Shown here: one piece after another, positions 28,016 to 36,746 of the stretch
How positions within the stretch are numbered: position 1 is the stretch's first letter
How the letters are laid out: each line of letters begins with the position of its first letter
IMG/VR virus record: IMGVR_UViG_3300050821_003265
Coordinates: 1-47,049 of that record
Reading direction: 5' to 3' (one strand)
DNA from: a virus
DNA: 47,049 nt
Made by a program: the position numbers and the translations under genes
Notes under the pieces: generated by a model
The model's database searches: none
What the model was told of the DNA's origin: nothing
Seen by the model: only the letters and a program-made list of their open reading frames with translations

Positions 28016-28336
28016 ATGCCAGAAAAAAATGACGAAAAGCCGGCGAAGGGCGCCGGCAAGCTGACTCTGTTTAACCACAGCCGTAACCCGTATCATCTCG
28101 GAAAAAATGCGGATGGTACCGAACGATGGTTTCGCATAGGTAAATCCATCGAATGCGTTGATCAGAAGGAATACGACATGCTCAAGAATTACAAAGGGGT
28201 TGCGACCACCCAACAGGTGGCGCCCGGTCTTCAGGCCCATGTCCAAAACCTTCAGGAAAAGATCGCCGCGCAGAACGAAGAGATAGCCGAGCTCAAAAAG
28301 CAAGCGGAGAAATTCCAGGACAAAAAAGGGAAATAA
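28016..28336 (+). CDS. Hypothetical structural-region protein, 106 aa
   Basis: GGAGGG upstream of ATG. A small N-terminal domain (NPYHLGKNADGTERWFRIGKSI) is followed by a coiled coil (QNLQEKIAAQNEEIAELKKQAEKF). It sits between capsid and connector genes. Head-completion role possible; no family recognised. Confidence 0.6.
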   Translation: MPEKNDEKPAKGAGKLTLFNHSRNPYHLGKNADGTERWFRIGKSIECVDQKEYDMLKNYKGVATTQQVAPGLQAHVQNLQEKIAAQNEEIAELKKQAEKFQDKKGK

Positions 28337-28342
28337 GGACCC

Positions 28343-29098
28343 ATGTCCTTTCCCCCTTCAGTCTCCGACTTCAAGGCGCAGTTCACCCGCGAGTTTTCCT
28401 ACGGGCCGAGCCTCGCCCAAGTGCAGGATAACGATATCCAGAGGGCCCTCAATGAGACCTCGATATCGTTCAATCCTTCTATTTGGGACGGCCAGACCGC
28501 ACTGGGAACCACGACGGAACAGAACATTGCCTACCTCTACCTCGCCGCCCATTACATGACACTGAACATCCAAGGTGCCGGCGGATTGTCATCCGTTAAT
28601 CGCGGGCGTGGAGTGAAGTCGTCGGGAGGCGGAACGATCCAGTCGAAGTCCGTCGGATCGGTCAGTGTGACTTACGTCATACCGGAGGACATTCAGAACA
28701 GTCCGATCCTCGGCCAATATATGAGGACGGATTTCGGCCAGAAGTATCTGGCGTTATTGACGCCGCGCCTGGTTGGAAATGTGGCGATTGTGGCCGGGCA
28801 ATCCTTCAGCCCGGCGATCTTCAACACGGTCATTGCACCGCTGCAGATCACGACGGCATCGCTGGCTGGCGGTACGCATTCTGTTTCGTATTCACAGACG
28901 ATCGCAGCAACCGGAGGGATAGGCGCTTATGCCTGGACAAAGAACTCGGGAACGCTTCCCACAGGTCTGTCGCTCAATGCGCAGACAGGCGTCCTCTCTG
29001 GAACGCCGTCTATGGCCGGCACTTACTACTTCGAGATCCTCGTTACTGACGTCATGGGAAATACCGCCTTCATGAATTATCAGGTGGTGATCGCATGA
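28343..29098 (+). CDS. Head-tail connector, DUF4054-like, fused to an Ig-like He_PIG domain
   Basis: 251 aa. Residues about 1-150 resemble the DUF4054 connector: REFSYGPSLAQVQDNDIQRALNE, YLYLAAHYMTLNIQ, and FGQKYLALL. The remaining about 90 residues are a putative Ig fold: SYSQTIAATGGIGAYAW, NSGTLPTGLSLNAQTGVLSGTPSMAGTYYFEILVTD, the He_PIG signature. The usual connector ends near 140-150 residues, so the Ig domain is an addition that should lie at the capsid-tail junction surface. Confidence 0.75.
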   Translation: MSFPPSVSDFKAQFTREFSYGPSLAQVQDNDIQRALNETSISFNPSIWDGQTALGTTTEQNIAYLYLAAHYMTLNIQGAGGLSSVNRGRGVKSSGGGTIQSKSVGSVSVTYVIPEDIQNSPILGQYMRTDFGQKYLALLTPRLVGNVAIVAGQSFSPAIFNTVIAPLQITTASLAGGTHSVSYSQTIAATGGIGAYAWTKNSGTLPTGLSLNAQTGVLSGTPSMAGTYYFEILVTDVMGNTAFMNYQVVIA

Positions 29099-29640
29099 AC
29101 CAGATAAAGGGAAAAGCGCCTGGGCTCGAATATGACTTCACGGGTCTACACAACTTTGTGAGGCTCATGGACACATCGGGTCAGCTTGTCGTCAAGGTGG
29201 GGATCTTCGGAAATAAAAACGCGCGCGGCATAACGTCGACGGATAAAGCCGGTAAAGCAGGGCTCCGAAAAGTTCTGCGGGGAACCCGGTCGACTCTGAC
29301 GAATGCGGAGCTTGGCCTGATTCATGAGCTGGGATCCGTGGAACGCGGGATCCCGAAACGGTCGTTCCTTCGGATGCCGATATCCGAGAAGTCAAAGGAA
29401 ATTCTGGCCGACGCATTCAAGGGCGCGGTCGAGCTTCTGGCGAAAGGCGATATCAAAGGGATCCTCAAACGGCTGGGTATCGCCTGCGAGAAGTGGATCC
29501 AGTACGCATTCGCAACGCGCGGATTCGGGTCGTGGGTGCCGGACCAGCAGGAAACTGTCCGCAGGAAAGGATCGAACGCGCCGCTCATTGATACGGCGCA
29601 ATTGCGGCGTTCAATCGCGTCGCAGGTCGGTCCTAAATGA
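29095..29640 (+). CDS. HK97 gp10-like head-tail/neck protein
   Basis: 181 aa; ATG overlaps the previous stop. GIPKRSFLRMP, a middle helical region, and the end KGSNAPLIDTAQLRRSIASQV match gp10-like or virion-morphogenesis proteins that build the neck. The Pro-Leu-Ile-Asp-Thr-x-x-Leu-Arg-x-Ser motif is the main evidence. Confidence 0.8.
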   Translation: MNQIKGKAPGLEYDFTGLHNFVRLMDTSGQLVVKVGIFGNKNARGITSTDKAGKAGLRKVLRGTRSTLTNAELGLIHELGSVERGIPKRSFLRMPISEKSKEILADAFKGAVELLAKGDIKGILKRLGIACEKWIQYAFATRGFGSWVPDQQETVRRKGSNAPLIDTAQLRRSIASQVGPK

Positions 29641-29759
29641 ACCCATGCAAGTGGTGTCCGCATGCCCAGAAGCAGCACGATGAAGACGGGTTTTGCGAGC
29701 AGGAAACCGATGGAGTCTTTTGCGATTGCATCGGGTTTGCGGAGAAGGAGGATGAATGA
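29637..29759 (+). CDS. Cys/His-rich microprotein in the neck operon, 40 aa
   Basis: ATG overlaps the previous stop and its stop overlaps the next start, both ATGA. Cys at 4, 7, 20, 29 and 31 with His at 9 and 14 could hold one or two zinc ions. Short metal-binding proteins do not normally interrupt the neck gene order. Function unknown. Confidence 0.6.
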   Translation: MNPCKWCPHAQKQHDEDGFCEQETDGVFCDCIGFAEKEDE

Positions 29760-30109
29760 GCTTTCCCGATGTGAGCTCGGCATTCTGGAATTGGACGGAG
29801 CCAATCCAATTCAACGTGGTGGTCACGACGCCGGTGGATTACGAGGCCGTCGACACGCCGGAAAACCAGGTATTTTTCGACGGAGTGATCGAGCCGCTCA
29901 AGCCGCGGGACCTTCTCATCAAGCCGGAGGGAGAACGCAAATTCAAATACTGGACCTTATGGACGGAGCAGGAGCTCAAACCGGATGCCATCATTCAGGA
30001 CGAAAGCGGGGCTATGTACCGCGTAACGGGAAAATCGGACTGGCGCAGCGGGGATTATCAGCAGTACGAAATCATGCAGACGCCGAATCCGGCGTACTCG
30101 GGGAGCTAG
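29756..30109 (+). CDS. Neck/tail-completion protein (putative), 117 aa
   Basis: Beta-rich: FNVVVTTPVDYEAVDTPE, VIEPLKPRDLLIKPEGERKFKYWTL, then AMYRVTGKSDWRSGDYQQYEI. The order connector, gp10-like, this, neck terminator is standard for such myoviruses, where this slot holds a small beta-barrel stopper or joining protein. Identity inferred from order. Confidence 0.65.
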   Translation: MSFPDVSSAFWNWTEPIQFNVVVTTPVDYEAVDTPENQVFFDGVIEPLKPRDLLIKPEGERKFKYWTLWTEQELKPDAIIQDESGAMYRVTGKSDWRSGDYQQYEIMQTPNPAYSGS

Positions 30110-30112
30110 TCG

Positions 30113-30646
30113 ATGCCTCAGCCCACGGCGCCTGTGAGAGAAGCGGCCAAGATCATAGCGGACATCCTAGTGGCGCAGCTCGGGTTATTGCCAGGCCAGA
30201 TCATGCTCACGAACCAGAAATGGTTCATTCCGGAGAATCAGGGCCTCTATGTAGCCGTGAGCTATGTGAGCGGGAAGGTAATCGGGAATACGAATTTCTC
30301 GATCCCGACCGATGCGGGGATGCAGGAAGTCCAGCAGCTGGTGATGCTCTACGAGATCCAGATCGATCTTATGAGCTACGACGATTCAGCGCGCGTCATG
30401 AAAGAGCTGGCTTACATGGGACTTCTCTCGGTATCGTCGGAGAAAATTCAGGAACAGTACAACGTCCAGGTGGCGCGGATGCCGTCAGGATTTCAGGATG
30501 TGTCTATGCTTGAGGAGTCCGGCCGACTCAACCGCTATACGGCTCTGGTATCCGTGACGCAGCTGATCCAGAACACGAACAACAACGTGCCTTACTATTC
30601 GGATTTCAGCCAGGCGATACCGCCTGAGACAACGACGGAACAATGA
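30113..30646 (+). CDS. Phage neck terminator protein, gp12616-like
   Basis: 177 aa. QIMLTNQKWFIPENQGLYVAVSYVSGKVIGN, then QLVMLYEIQIDLMSYDDSARV and RLNRYTALVSVTQLIQ match the LIC_12616-type neck terminator family that caps the tail tube at the head. Follows the connector genes and precedes the sheath. Confidence 0.75.
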   Translation: MPQPTAPVREAAKIIADILVAQLGLLPGQIMLTNQKWFIPENQGLYVAVSYVSGKVIGNTNFSIPTDAGMQEVQQLVMLYEIQIDLMSYDDSARVMKELAYMGLLSVSSEKIQEQYNVQVARMPSGFQDVSMLEESGRLNRYTALVSVTQLIQNTNNNVPYYSDFSQAIPPETTTEQ

Positions 30647-30665
30647 AAAAACGGAGGCTATAAAA

Positions 30666-31823
30666 ATGAGCAATAACGTGATTTTCCCGGTCAGCACTAT
30701 CATCAGCGTCACCATCGAAGGGACGCCGGCGTTCCTGAATGCGCCCAACATCAACACCGTGGCTCTCATATCCTCCGAGACACCGTCATGGTCTCCGGCA
30801 AGCGCTTACGTGATTTATACCAATGCTACCGACGTCGGTACAGATTTCGGCACGGACTCGAAGGCGTTCGCGATTGCGACGGCCTTCTTCGAGCAGAATC
30901 CGAACCCGCTGGACTCGGGTGGCTACTTGGTCATTATCCCATTGATCGAGGCGGATAGCTCCATATACGAGGCGGCGATTGTGCGCACGCTTAATTCGGT
31001 CTACTATTTCGGGATCATCCTGGACACCGACGCACATTCAATTGTGAGCGGTTCCCAATTCGCCAATCTGGCGGCCTATATCCAGACGCTGGACAAGATG
31101 CTGATCATTGCCACTGCGACCGTTGCGGACTTCCAATCACCGTCGGGTATTTTTTATGCGGTCCAGCAGGCCGGGCAGGTGAATGTCCAGTGCATTTATT
31201 ATAACGACAATACTGCCTTGGATACCCCGTGCTTCGCGGCCGCCGTGGCATCGCGCGGATTATCGACGAACTGGGATGGGTCGCTCACCGCCCAGACGCT
31301 CAACCTGAAACAGATAACCGGGTTCCAGCCGGACCAAACCCTGACGACGACCTACCTTACCGAAACGCAGACAGCGGGTGTTATGACCTACCCTTCATTC
31401 GGGGGGGATCCAGGGTTATACACCTCGGGGCAGAACGGGTGGTTCGACCAGATATACGGGCAATTCTGGCTTAAATTCGCGCTGCAGACCGCCGGCTACA
31501 ATTTCCTCGCGCAGACCAACAGCAAGATCCCGCAGACCGAGGTTGGCATGACGGGCCTCAAAGGGGCCTACATGACGGTGCTCGCCCAGGGCGTTAACAA
31601 TGGGTTCATGGCTCCGGGTGCATGGACAGGTGCGGCCCCGTTCGGGAATTCCGCGGACCTTATCCGCTGCGTCGCCGATGCCGGCTACTACATCTATTCG
31701 TTGCCCGTAGCGAGCCAGTCGCAGGCAAACCGTGACGCGCGCAAAGCGCCGGTCGTGCAGATCGCGGCTAAACTCGCAGGGGCCATCCAGAGCTCGCAAG
31801 TGATCGTTCAAGTGCAGGAATAA
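30666..31823 (+). CDS. Contractile tail sheath, DUF3383 type
   Basis: 385 aa, GGAGG upstream. VIFPVSTIISVTIEGTPAFLNAPNINTVALISSE and ASAYVIYTNATDVGTDFGTDSKAFAIATAFFEQ form the DUF3383 N-terminal domain, and the C-terminus QSQANRDARKAPVVQIAAKLAGAIQSS resembles the sheath domain. The sheath contracts around the tube at infection. This identifies the virus as a myovirus. Confidence 0.9.
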   Translation: MSNNVIFPVSTIISVTIEGTPAFLNAPNINTVALISSETPSWSPASAYVIYTNATDVGTDFGTDSKAFAIATAFFEQNPNPLDSGGYLVIIPLIEADSSIYEAAIVRTLNSVYYFGIILDTDAHSIVSGSQFANLAAYIQTLDKMLIIATATVADFQSPSGIFYAVQQAGQVNVQCIYYNDNTALDTPCFAAAVASRGLSTNWDGSLTAQTLNLKQITGFQPDQTLTTTYLTETQTAGVMTYPSFGGDPGLYTSGQNGWFDQIYGQFWLKFALQTAGYNFLAQTNSKIPQTEVGMTGLKGAYMTVLAQGVNNGFMAPGAWTGAAPFGNSADLIRCVADAGYYIYSLPVASQSQANRDARKAPVVQIAAKLAGAIQSSQVIVQVQE

Positions 31824-31835
31824 AGGAGAAAACCC

Positions 31836-32291
31836 ATGGCATCTTTCGCTCTGACAGGACAGGACGTAATTCAAATCAACGGGCGCATCATCACGTCGCT
31901 GGCGGACGCTGACTCTTTTATGGTCACGTTCCCCAACCCGCTGGCGAAAACGAAGGCCGCCAAGAACGGCAACGTGATCTATGGCCTCGATCAGACCGGG
32001 CTCATGGGAGACCTCGTGCTCCGGCTTTTGATTGGATCTGACGACGACAAATATCTGAACAGCCTCATGCAAACCCTGATATCGGATATTTCGACTTTTA
32101 TCCTCATGACAGCCAATGTCGTCAAGCGTGTGGGGGACGGACAGGGCAATACGAACAGCGTGGTCTACCAATGCGCTGGTGGGATTTTTAAGGACCAGGT
32201 CGCCGTCAAGACATCGGCTGAGGGCGACGTGGAATCAAGTGTTTCGGTCTACAATATGACCTACGGGAACGTCGTGAAGACGATTCAATAA
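31836..32291 (+). CDS. Tail tube protein, DUF3277-like
   Basis: 151 aa, AAGGAG before ATG. Alternating beta strands (FALTGQDVIQINGRIITSLADADSFMVTFPN) and a C-terminal AEGDVESSVSVYNMTYGNV. It directly follows the sheath, as the tube gene does in DUF3383-type myoviruses, and matches in size. The stop shares a base with the next ATG. Confidence 0.85.
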   Translation: MASFALTGQDVIQINGRIITSLADADSFMVTFPNPLAKTKAAKNGNVIYGLDQTGLMGDLVLRLLIGSDDDKYLNSLMQTLISDISTFILMTANVVKRVGDGQGNTNSVVYQCAGGIFKDQVAVKTSAEGDVESSVSVYNMTYGNVVKTIQ

Positions 32292-32719
32292 TGGAATTCA
32301 CGCTTCCAACCGGATCGAAGCTCGTCGTCTCTGAGGCTACCTATGTGGACGCCGATGCACTGCTTAAGGCCTTGGCTAAATGCGCGAAGGGGATCGCGCT
32401 TCCGAAGAACTTCCTTGAGGCTGACGTTACGGTCCTCAAGGATATTCTCGTCGAGGCGGTAGTCTCGCCGGAGGTAGACGCGGCGCTCTTTAAATGTGCG
32501 GAACGCGCAGCCTATGAGAACGTCAAGGTGACCAAGGCGATCTTCGATGATCCCAAGCTCAAGGACGCCGCGCGCCGTGATAGGTTCCTGATCGCCTGGC
32601 ATGTGATTGAGGTGAACTGCGGGCCTTTTTTCGGAGCGATCTTTTCCGAATTGAAAGAGCGGCTAAGGACAAGTCCATCCTTCCAACCGTCTCCTTCGGA
32701 GTCAGCGACGCCGTCATAG
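32291..32719 (+). CDS. Tail assembly chaperone G
   Basis: 142 aa, helical after a short beta start, located between tube and tape-measure genes where lambda G is. It contains the slippery sequence at 32626-32632 that allows a -1 shift to make the longer G-T form. It binds the tape measure and recruits tube subunits during tail growth and is absent from mature virions by analogy. Confidence 0.8.
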   Translation: MEFTLPTGSKLVVSEATYVDADALLKALAKCAKGIALPKNFLEADVTVLKDILVEAVVSPEVDAALFKCAERAAYENVKVTKAIFDDPKLKDAARRDRFLIAWHVIEVNCGPFFGAIFSELKERLRTSPSFQPSPSESATPS

Positions 32720-32874
32720 TCGCGCTTCGCCTCGCCAAGGCCGGCTATTGCGGCGGGGATCCGGAAAAGATCACGGGGATGACAGTGGGCTGGGTCGTGG
32801 CAGCGCTTCAGTACGAGAAATTCACCATGGATTATGAACGGACCTACATCGAGCTGAATAAGGGGAAAGAGTGA
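32291..32874 (+). CDS. Tail assembly chaperone G-T, made by -1 frameshift
   Basis: Reading shifts by -1 after the codon at 32630-32632, so 114 codons in frame are followed by codons from 32632 to the TGA at 32872-32874. The product is about 194 aa. The -1 frame is open only from 32611, so the shift must occur in a short window that contains the slip site. The T part (VSFGVSDAVIVALRLAKAGYCGGDPEKIT, ending YERTYIELNKGKE) has normal protein character and no start codon of its own. Confidence 0.8.
32626..32632 (+). promoter_or_regulatory. Programmed -1 frameshift slippery site T TTT TTC
   Basis: In the G frame the bases read T, TTT, TTC, a canonical X XXY YYZ heptamer. Re-pairing one base back keeps both tRNAs on U-rich codons. 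The stop of the -1 frame just upstream (32608) and of the 0 frame downstream (32717-32719) bracket the site. Confidence 0.8.
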
Positions 32875-34043
32875 ACATAGGGGAGCTTTTCGTAACGCTG
32901 GGCGTGAAGGGACGCGGGCTCGGCACGCTTAAGGACGTCGCCAAGATGGTGGCGAATCTGCCCGTGGACGCGGCGGCCGCTATCGCCGGTATGGCCGGCA
33001 TATCTCTTGAGCTCGGCAAAATGGCTGAGGAGGCCATGGCAACCTCTGTGGCCTTTCAGATGTTCTCCAACCAAACCGGCCTCTCTTGGCAACAGCTGCA
33101 GCGCTGGCAAATCGTGGCCGAACAGGCGAATGTTTCGACCCAGACCATGGCATCCTCCATTTCCCAGCTTGAGCGCAACATTGCGGAAATCCGGCTGGGG
33201 CGTGGGAATATCGCCCCGTTCCAGATGCTCGGGATAGGCGTCGGTCCCGGTCAGACGGCCTTTGGTGTGCTCGAGCAATTGCGCGATAAGATCAAAGGGA
33301 TCAATCCGGCTACCGCCACCAACCTCATTTCTCAGATGGGACTATCACCCGAGCTCATGAACGTGCTGCGGCTGACCGACCGACAATTCGCGGAATTTGC
33401 TTCCCACGTCCACGGTATCAATGAGAGGCAGCAGCGGGACTTCCTGAACGCCAAGCTCTCGATCACGCAGCTGGGGCAGGCTTTCCGCTACACCATGTTC
33501 GGCATCATCTCTGACCTCGAGGAAGCATGGGAGAAAGCATCCAAATTCAAGGAGGCAATCAAGATCCTTGGCATTGCGGCGGCTGGCGCAGCGATCTATT
33601 TCTTCCCGCTGACAGCGGCTCTTGCGGCGCTTCTTCTTGTCCTGGACGACCTGGCGGTTTATTCCGTGGGTGGACGGTCCCTATTCGGGGAAGGTATCAA
33701 AGGGTTCGACAAATTCATCCGAGACCTGACCGGCCAGCACGATTTCTCGATCCTGGACAAGCTCAGTCACCTGGCGGACATCATCGAGCGAATCCAGAAG
33801 GCCAGCTATAACGCCGGCGCTTCCACGCGCCAGCTCTTTGAGGAGATATTCCACGGAGGGCTCTCCGGGACGCTTGCCATGATCCGTAGCGGAGAACGGC
33901 CGCAGACGGGCGACCGGAACATGGAAAACCATATCAATATCCATGTGAATAATGACGGCCCGCTGGACGCGCCCGGCTGGGGCGACGTGGCCCACATGGT
34001 GAGAAAGTCTGTGGAGGATGCGCACCTGCAGCTCAATAATTAA
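32871..34043 (+). CDS. Tail tape measure protein (short)
   Basis: 390 aa; GTG overlaps the chaperone G-T stop. Helical, Ala/Gly/Met-rich, with MATSVAFQMFSNQTGLSWQQLQRWQIVAEQ, a hydrophobic segment near 235-265 (ILGIAAAGAAIYFFPLTAALAALLLVLDDLAVY) and an extended C-terminus. Position after G/G-T fixes the identity. At about 1.5 angstrom per residue, a tail near 60 nm is predicted. Confidence 0.85.
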   Translation: MNIGELFVTLGVKGRGLGTLKDVAKMVANLPVDAAAAIAGMAGISLELGKMAEEAMATSVAFQMFSNQTGLSWQQLQRWQIVAEQANVSTQTMASSISQLERNIAEIRLGRGNIAPFQMLGIGVGPGQTAFGVLEQLRDKIKGINPATATNLISQMGLSPELMNVLRLTDRQFAEFASHVHGINERQQRDFLNAKLSITQLGQAFRYTMFGIISDLEEAWEKASKFKEAIKILGIAAAGAAIYFFPLTAALAALLLVLDDLAVYSVGGRSLFGEGIKGFDKFIRDLTGQHDFSILDKLSHLADIIERIQKASYNAGASTRQLFEEIFHGGLSGTLAMIRSGERPQTGDRNMENHINIHVNNDGPLDAPGWGDVAHMVRKSVEDAHLQLNN

Positions 34044-34862
34044 ATGGCTCTCGAACCGCAGCTCCCATCGGACACATTTACCGCCATCCCGAACGGCCAG
34101 GCCTACGTCGACGGGCTCGTCAATAAATACATCCTGCGCACCAAGGCGAGTCAGGGTATCGGCGGATTCGTGTTCAGCTACCTGGGCGAAATCAGTGTCT
34201 CGATGGATGCAGATATCACGGATCATTTTGCTGAGGACAATACCGCTATCCAGGACCATGTCGCCATCCGGCCGATCGAAGTCGTCATGCGTGGTTTCGT
34301 CTCTGAGCTGACCCTTCCTAAACCGCAGGGTGTCGTGGGTGCTCTGGCCTCCGCGCAGAGCGCGCTGACACAGGTCGACGCTTACCTCGGCAAGTATACG
34401 CCCGGCGTCACCCAGACCTTGCAGAGCGCTATCACGAAGGTGCAGAGCACCGTCAATACGATCAATCAGACGCTCGCCAAGGCTCAGAATATTATCAGCC
34501 TCTTTCCGGGCGCACCGCCGACATCGACCAAACAGGCAAAGGCATATTCCCAGCTCTTTACGGCCATGAACCAGAAATTGCCGATGACAATCGATACGCC
34601 CTACCGGGTCCTCCACAACATGCTCATTAAGCGGATCGTTTTCACACAGCCGGAGGAGACGCAGTCTTGGTCGGATATTTCGATTACGCTGAAACAAATC
34701 AATTTTGTTGAGGTTGAGACCGTTGCTGACAACGGGCAGTTCGCCGGCCGCCTGGCGCAGCAGTCACAGGTTGCCACCAATAAGGGCGTCGTGCCGGGAG
34801 CGCAGGTTCCGACGAGCGCCGCCTTCGCCTTAGCGCAGCAGGCCGGATACGTGGGAAAATAA
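34044..34862 (+). CDS. Baseplate-proximal tail protein, Dit/hub-associated type
   Basis: 272 aa; directly follows the tape measure. The N-terminal part (FVFSYLGEISVSMDADITDHFAEDNTAIQDHVAIRP) and the later beta region (RIVFTQPEETQSWSDISITLKQINFVEV) are seen in myovirus baseplate proteins of this gene order; the middle is a coiled coil and Ala/Gln-rich tail. Exact family not recognised. Confidence 0.65.
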   Translation: MALEPQLPSDTFTAIPNGQAYVDGLVNKYILRTKASQGIGGFVFSYLGEISVSMDADITDHFAEDNTAIQDHVAIRPIEVVMRGFVSELTLPKPQGVVGALASAQSALTQVDAYLGKYTPGVTQTLQSAITKVQSTVNTINQTLAKAQNIISLFPGAPPTSTKQAKAYSQLFTAMNQKLPMTIDTPYRVLHNMLIKRIVFTQPEETQSWSDISITLKQINFVEVETVADNGQFAGRLAQQSQVATNKGVVPGAQVPTSAAFALAQQAGYVGK

Positions 34863-35218
34863 TGCAGCAGATCACGAATCTATCAGACGAGGCGGATCAA
34901 ATAGCGAAGGTCGTCCTGGCGGATGGATCGGTCGCGACATTTGATTTTGTCTACCTGGGCGCTGTTGAGCGCTGGGCCTTCAGCGTTTCGCACCCTGAGA
35001 TCGAATGCGACGGCATGATTCTCTGCGCCGGCCCCAATGTGCTGCGTATGTTCCGAAACACAATCCCTTTTGGCCTCGGGTGCTATTCGACGGACGGGGC
35101 GGACCCGTTCTACATCGAAGACTTCGCGAGCGGTCGAATCACGCTCTACGTCCTCGATGCCTCCGAGGTCCAATATTTCGAGCAGAACGTCTATGACGTC
35201 CAGGGAGCCGCCGCGTGA
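34862..35218 (+). CDS. Baseplate plug-like protein
   Basis: 118 aa, beta-rich (VATFDFVYLGAVERWAFSVSHPEIECDGMILCAGPNVL, ending ITLYVLDASEVQYF). Size, strand pattern and position before the hub match the small plug protein (Pam3 gp18-type) of simple contractile baseplates. Identity inferred from pattern and order. Shares a base with the previous stop and overlaps the next gene. Confidence 0.6.
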   Translation: MQQITNLSDEADQIAKVVLADGSVATFDFVYLGAVERWAFSVSHPEIECDGMILCAGPNVLRMFRNTIPFGLGCYSTDGADPFYIEDFASGRITLYVLDASEVQYFEQNVYDVQGAAA

Positions 35219-36084
35219 AATTCGGGCGAACCTATTCGATGAAGATCCAGATTGACGACGAGCTTGAGGCGGTCGAAATCGACTATCCCATGACGCTCGA
35301 ATTCAATGTGGTGCGGAACACCTTCGCCAGCGCTAATACGGGATCCTTCACCATCTACAACCTGGGTGAAGACCGGCGCCGGCAGATATTCCACGATCGC
35401 TATGACGTCCAGCTTTATCGCCAGATCATTCTGCAGGCTGGCTATTCATCCGAGCAGAATACGCCGCTATCGACCATCTTCCAAGGAAACGTCCGTTCGG
35501 CCTATTCCTATAAGCGCAAGCAGGATTGGACGACGGTCATTGAGGGATGGGACGGCGGTTACGGGATCCTGAACGGCCAGATATCGCAGAGCGTCTCGAC
35601 GAACCAAACCATGAGCCAGATCATCCAGAGCTTGGTTAAGGCGATGCCCAATGTCTCAGCCGGCACGATCGACGTCCCTGACATCCAGAAGTCGCGCGGT
35701 GTTTCCCTCTTCGGGAATGCCTGGGACATCATCCGGCGCCTGACCGGCAACAACACAGGCTACATCGACAACGAGAACGTCAATGTGGTGGGGCAGGGGA
35801 CCTATGTGACGCCGCCGGATGGGATCCCACTTATCACATCTGACACCGGGCTCCTGGGAACCCCGCGCAAGCTGGGAGCTCTGCTAGAAGTCGATATGAT
35901 TTTCGAGCCACGGATTTTTATTAATCAGCTCGTGGATTTGGAGAGCCTTGAGAGCTATTACAACGGCCAATACGCCGTTATGGGAATCACTCACCGCGGC
36001 ACGATCTCTGGCGCCATCTGCGGAGATGCGATCACCACTTTGAGCCTATGGTCGGGCGTTCAAGCATTGGAGCCGGCGGCATGA
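35215..36084 (+). CDS. Baseplate hub protein
   Basis: 289 aa; GTG overlaps the previous stop. N-terminal beta-barrel (LEFNVVRNTFASANTGSFTIYNLGEDRRRQIF, IILQAGYSS, IFQGNVRSAYSYKRKQDWTTVIEGWDGG) followed by a fold with SLFGNAWDIIRRLTGN and a C-terminal QYAVMGITHRGTISG. This matches gp44/gpD-like hub proteins that hold the spike. No lysozyme domain is fused. Confidence 0.8.
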   Translation: MKFGRTYSMKIQIDDELEAVEIDYPMTLEFNVVRNTFASANTGSFTIYNLGEDRRRQIFHDRYDVQLYRQIILQAGYSSEQNTPLSTIFQGNVRSAYSYKRKQDWTTVIEGWDGGYGILNGQISQSVSTNQTMSQIIQSLVKAMPNVSAGTIDVPDIQKSRGVSLFGNAWDIIRRLTGNNTGYIDNENVNVVGQGTYVTPPDGIPLITSDTGLLGTPRKLGALLEVDMIFEPRIFINQLVDLESLESYYNGQYAVMGITHRGTISGAICGDAITTLSLWSGVQALEPAA

Positions 36085-36746
36085 GCATTGTCTATAAACC
36101 AATCGTTGAGCCGACCCTCATTGAAACGCTGCAGGCGCTTAAAAGCGACGTATTCAAGAACCTCTATTGCCACATTCCGGGTCGGATTCAGAGCTTCGAC
36201 GGCTCCGAAAAGACGGCATCCATTCAGCTCCTTTTCGTCGCCCAGCTTCCGGACGGCTCAACCATGAACTATCCCGTTCTCGTCTCCTGCCCTGTATTCA
36301 CCTCCCAGGGCGGAGGCGGAGCTTTTCAGGCGCCGATTACTACGGGCGATCCCTGCCTTGTGGTGTTCGCCGATCGGAACATCGACGCTTGGTTTCAAAA
36401 TGGGTCTCCTGCAGTTCCGTTCGATCAGCTGGGCGGCGCGCCGGGCCGTATGCACGACCTCTCTGACGGGATGGCGTTCGTGGGATTCAATTCCCTGGCT
36501 GACGCGCTTCCCAGCTATTCGACGGATGAGCTCCGCATGATCATGAATGCTTCAAAGGTGGCTATTAGCAAGGCAACAGGGCTCGTAACCATCAAGAGCG
36601 CTACTTTGACCCTCCTGCAGGCCCTGACGGCCCTCACGAACGCCCTGGCGGCCGCCACGATCGATACTACGCATGGGGTGTTCACCGGCACCACAATTAC
36701 CGCTATAGAGGCCGCCCAGGCGGAGCTGATGGAGGTTCTCTACTGA
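36081..36746 (+). CDS. Baseplate spike (gpV/Gp138-type)
   Basis: 221 aa from ATG 36081, overlapping the hub stop. OB-fold-like N-terminus (YCHIPGRIQSFDGSEKTASIQLLF, PVLVSCPVFTSQGGGGAFQAPITTGDPCLVVFADRNIDAWF) is the Gp138 N-terminal domain of puncturing proteins. The C-terminal part is a shorter repetitive beta/helical tail (SKATGLVTIKSATLTLLQAL). It forms the membrane-piercing tip. Confidence 0.85.
   Translation: MSIVYKPIVEPTLIETLQALKSDVFKNLYCHIPGRIQSFDGSEKTASIQLLFVAQLPDGSTMNYPVLVSCPVFTSQGGGGAFQAPITTGDPCLVVFADRNIDAWFQNGSPAVPFDQLGGAPGRMHDLSDGMAFVGFNSLADALPSYSTDELRMIMNASKVAISKATGLVTIKSATLTLLQALTALTNALAAATIDTTHGVFTGTTITAIEAAQAELMEVLY

Noticed and set aside
33681-34697. 338-codon minus-strand frame under tape measure and the next gene
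   Set aside because: Opposite-strand shadow: Arg/His/Asp-rich with no domain; both + genes have the expected order and ribosome sites.
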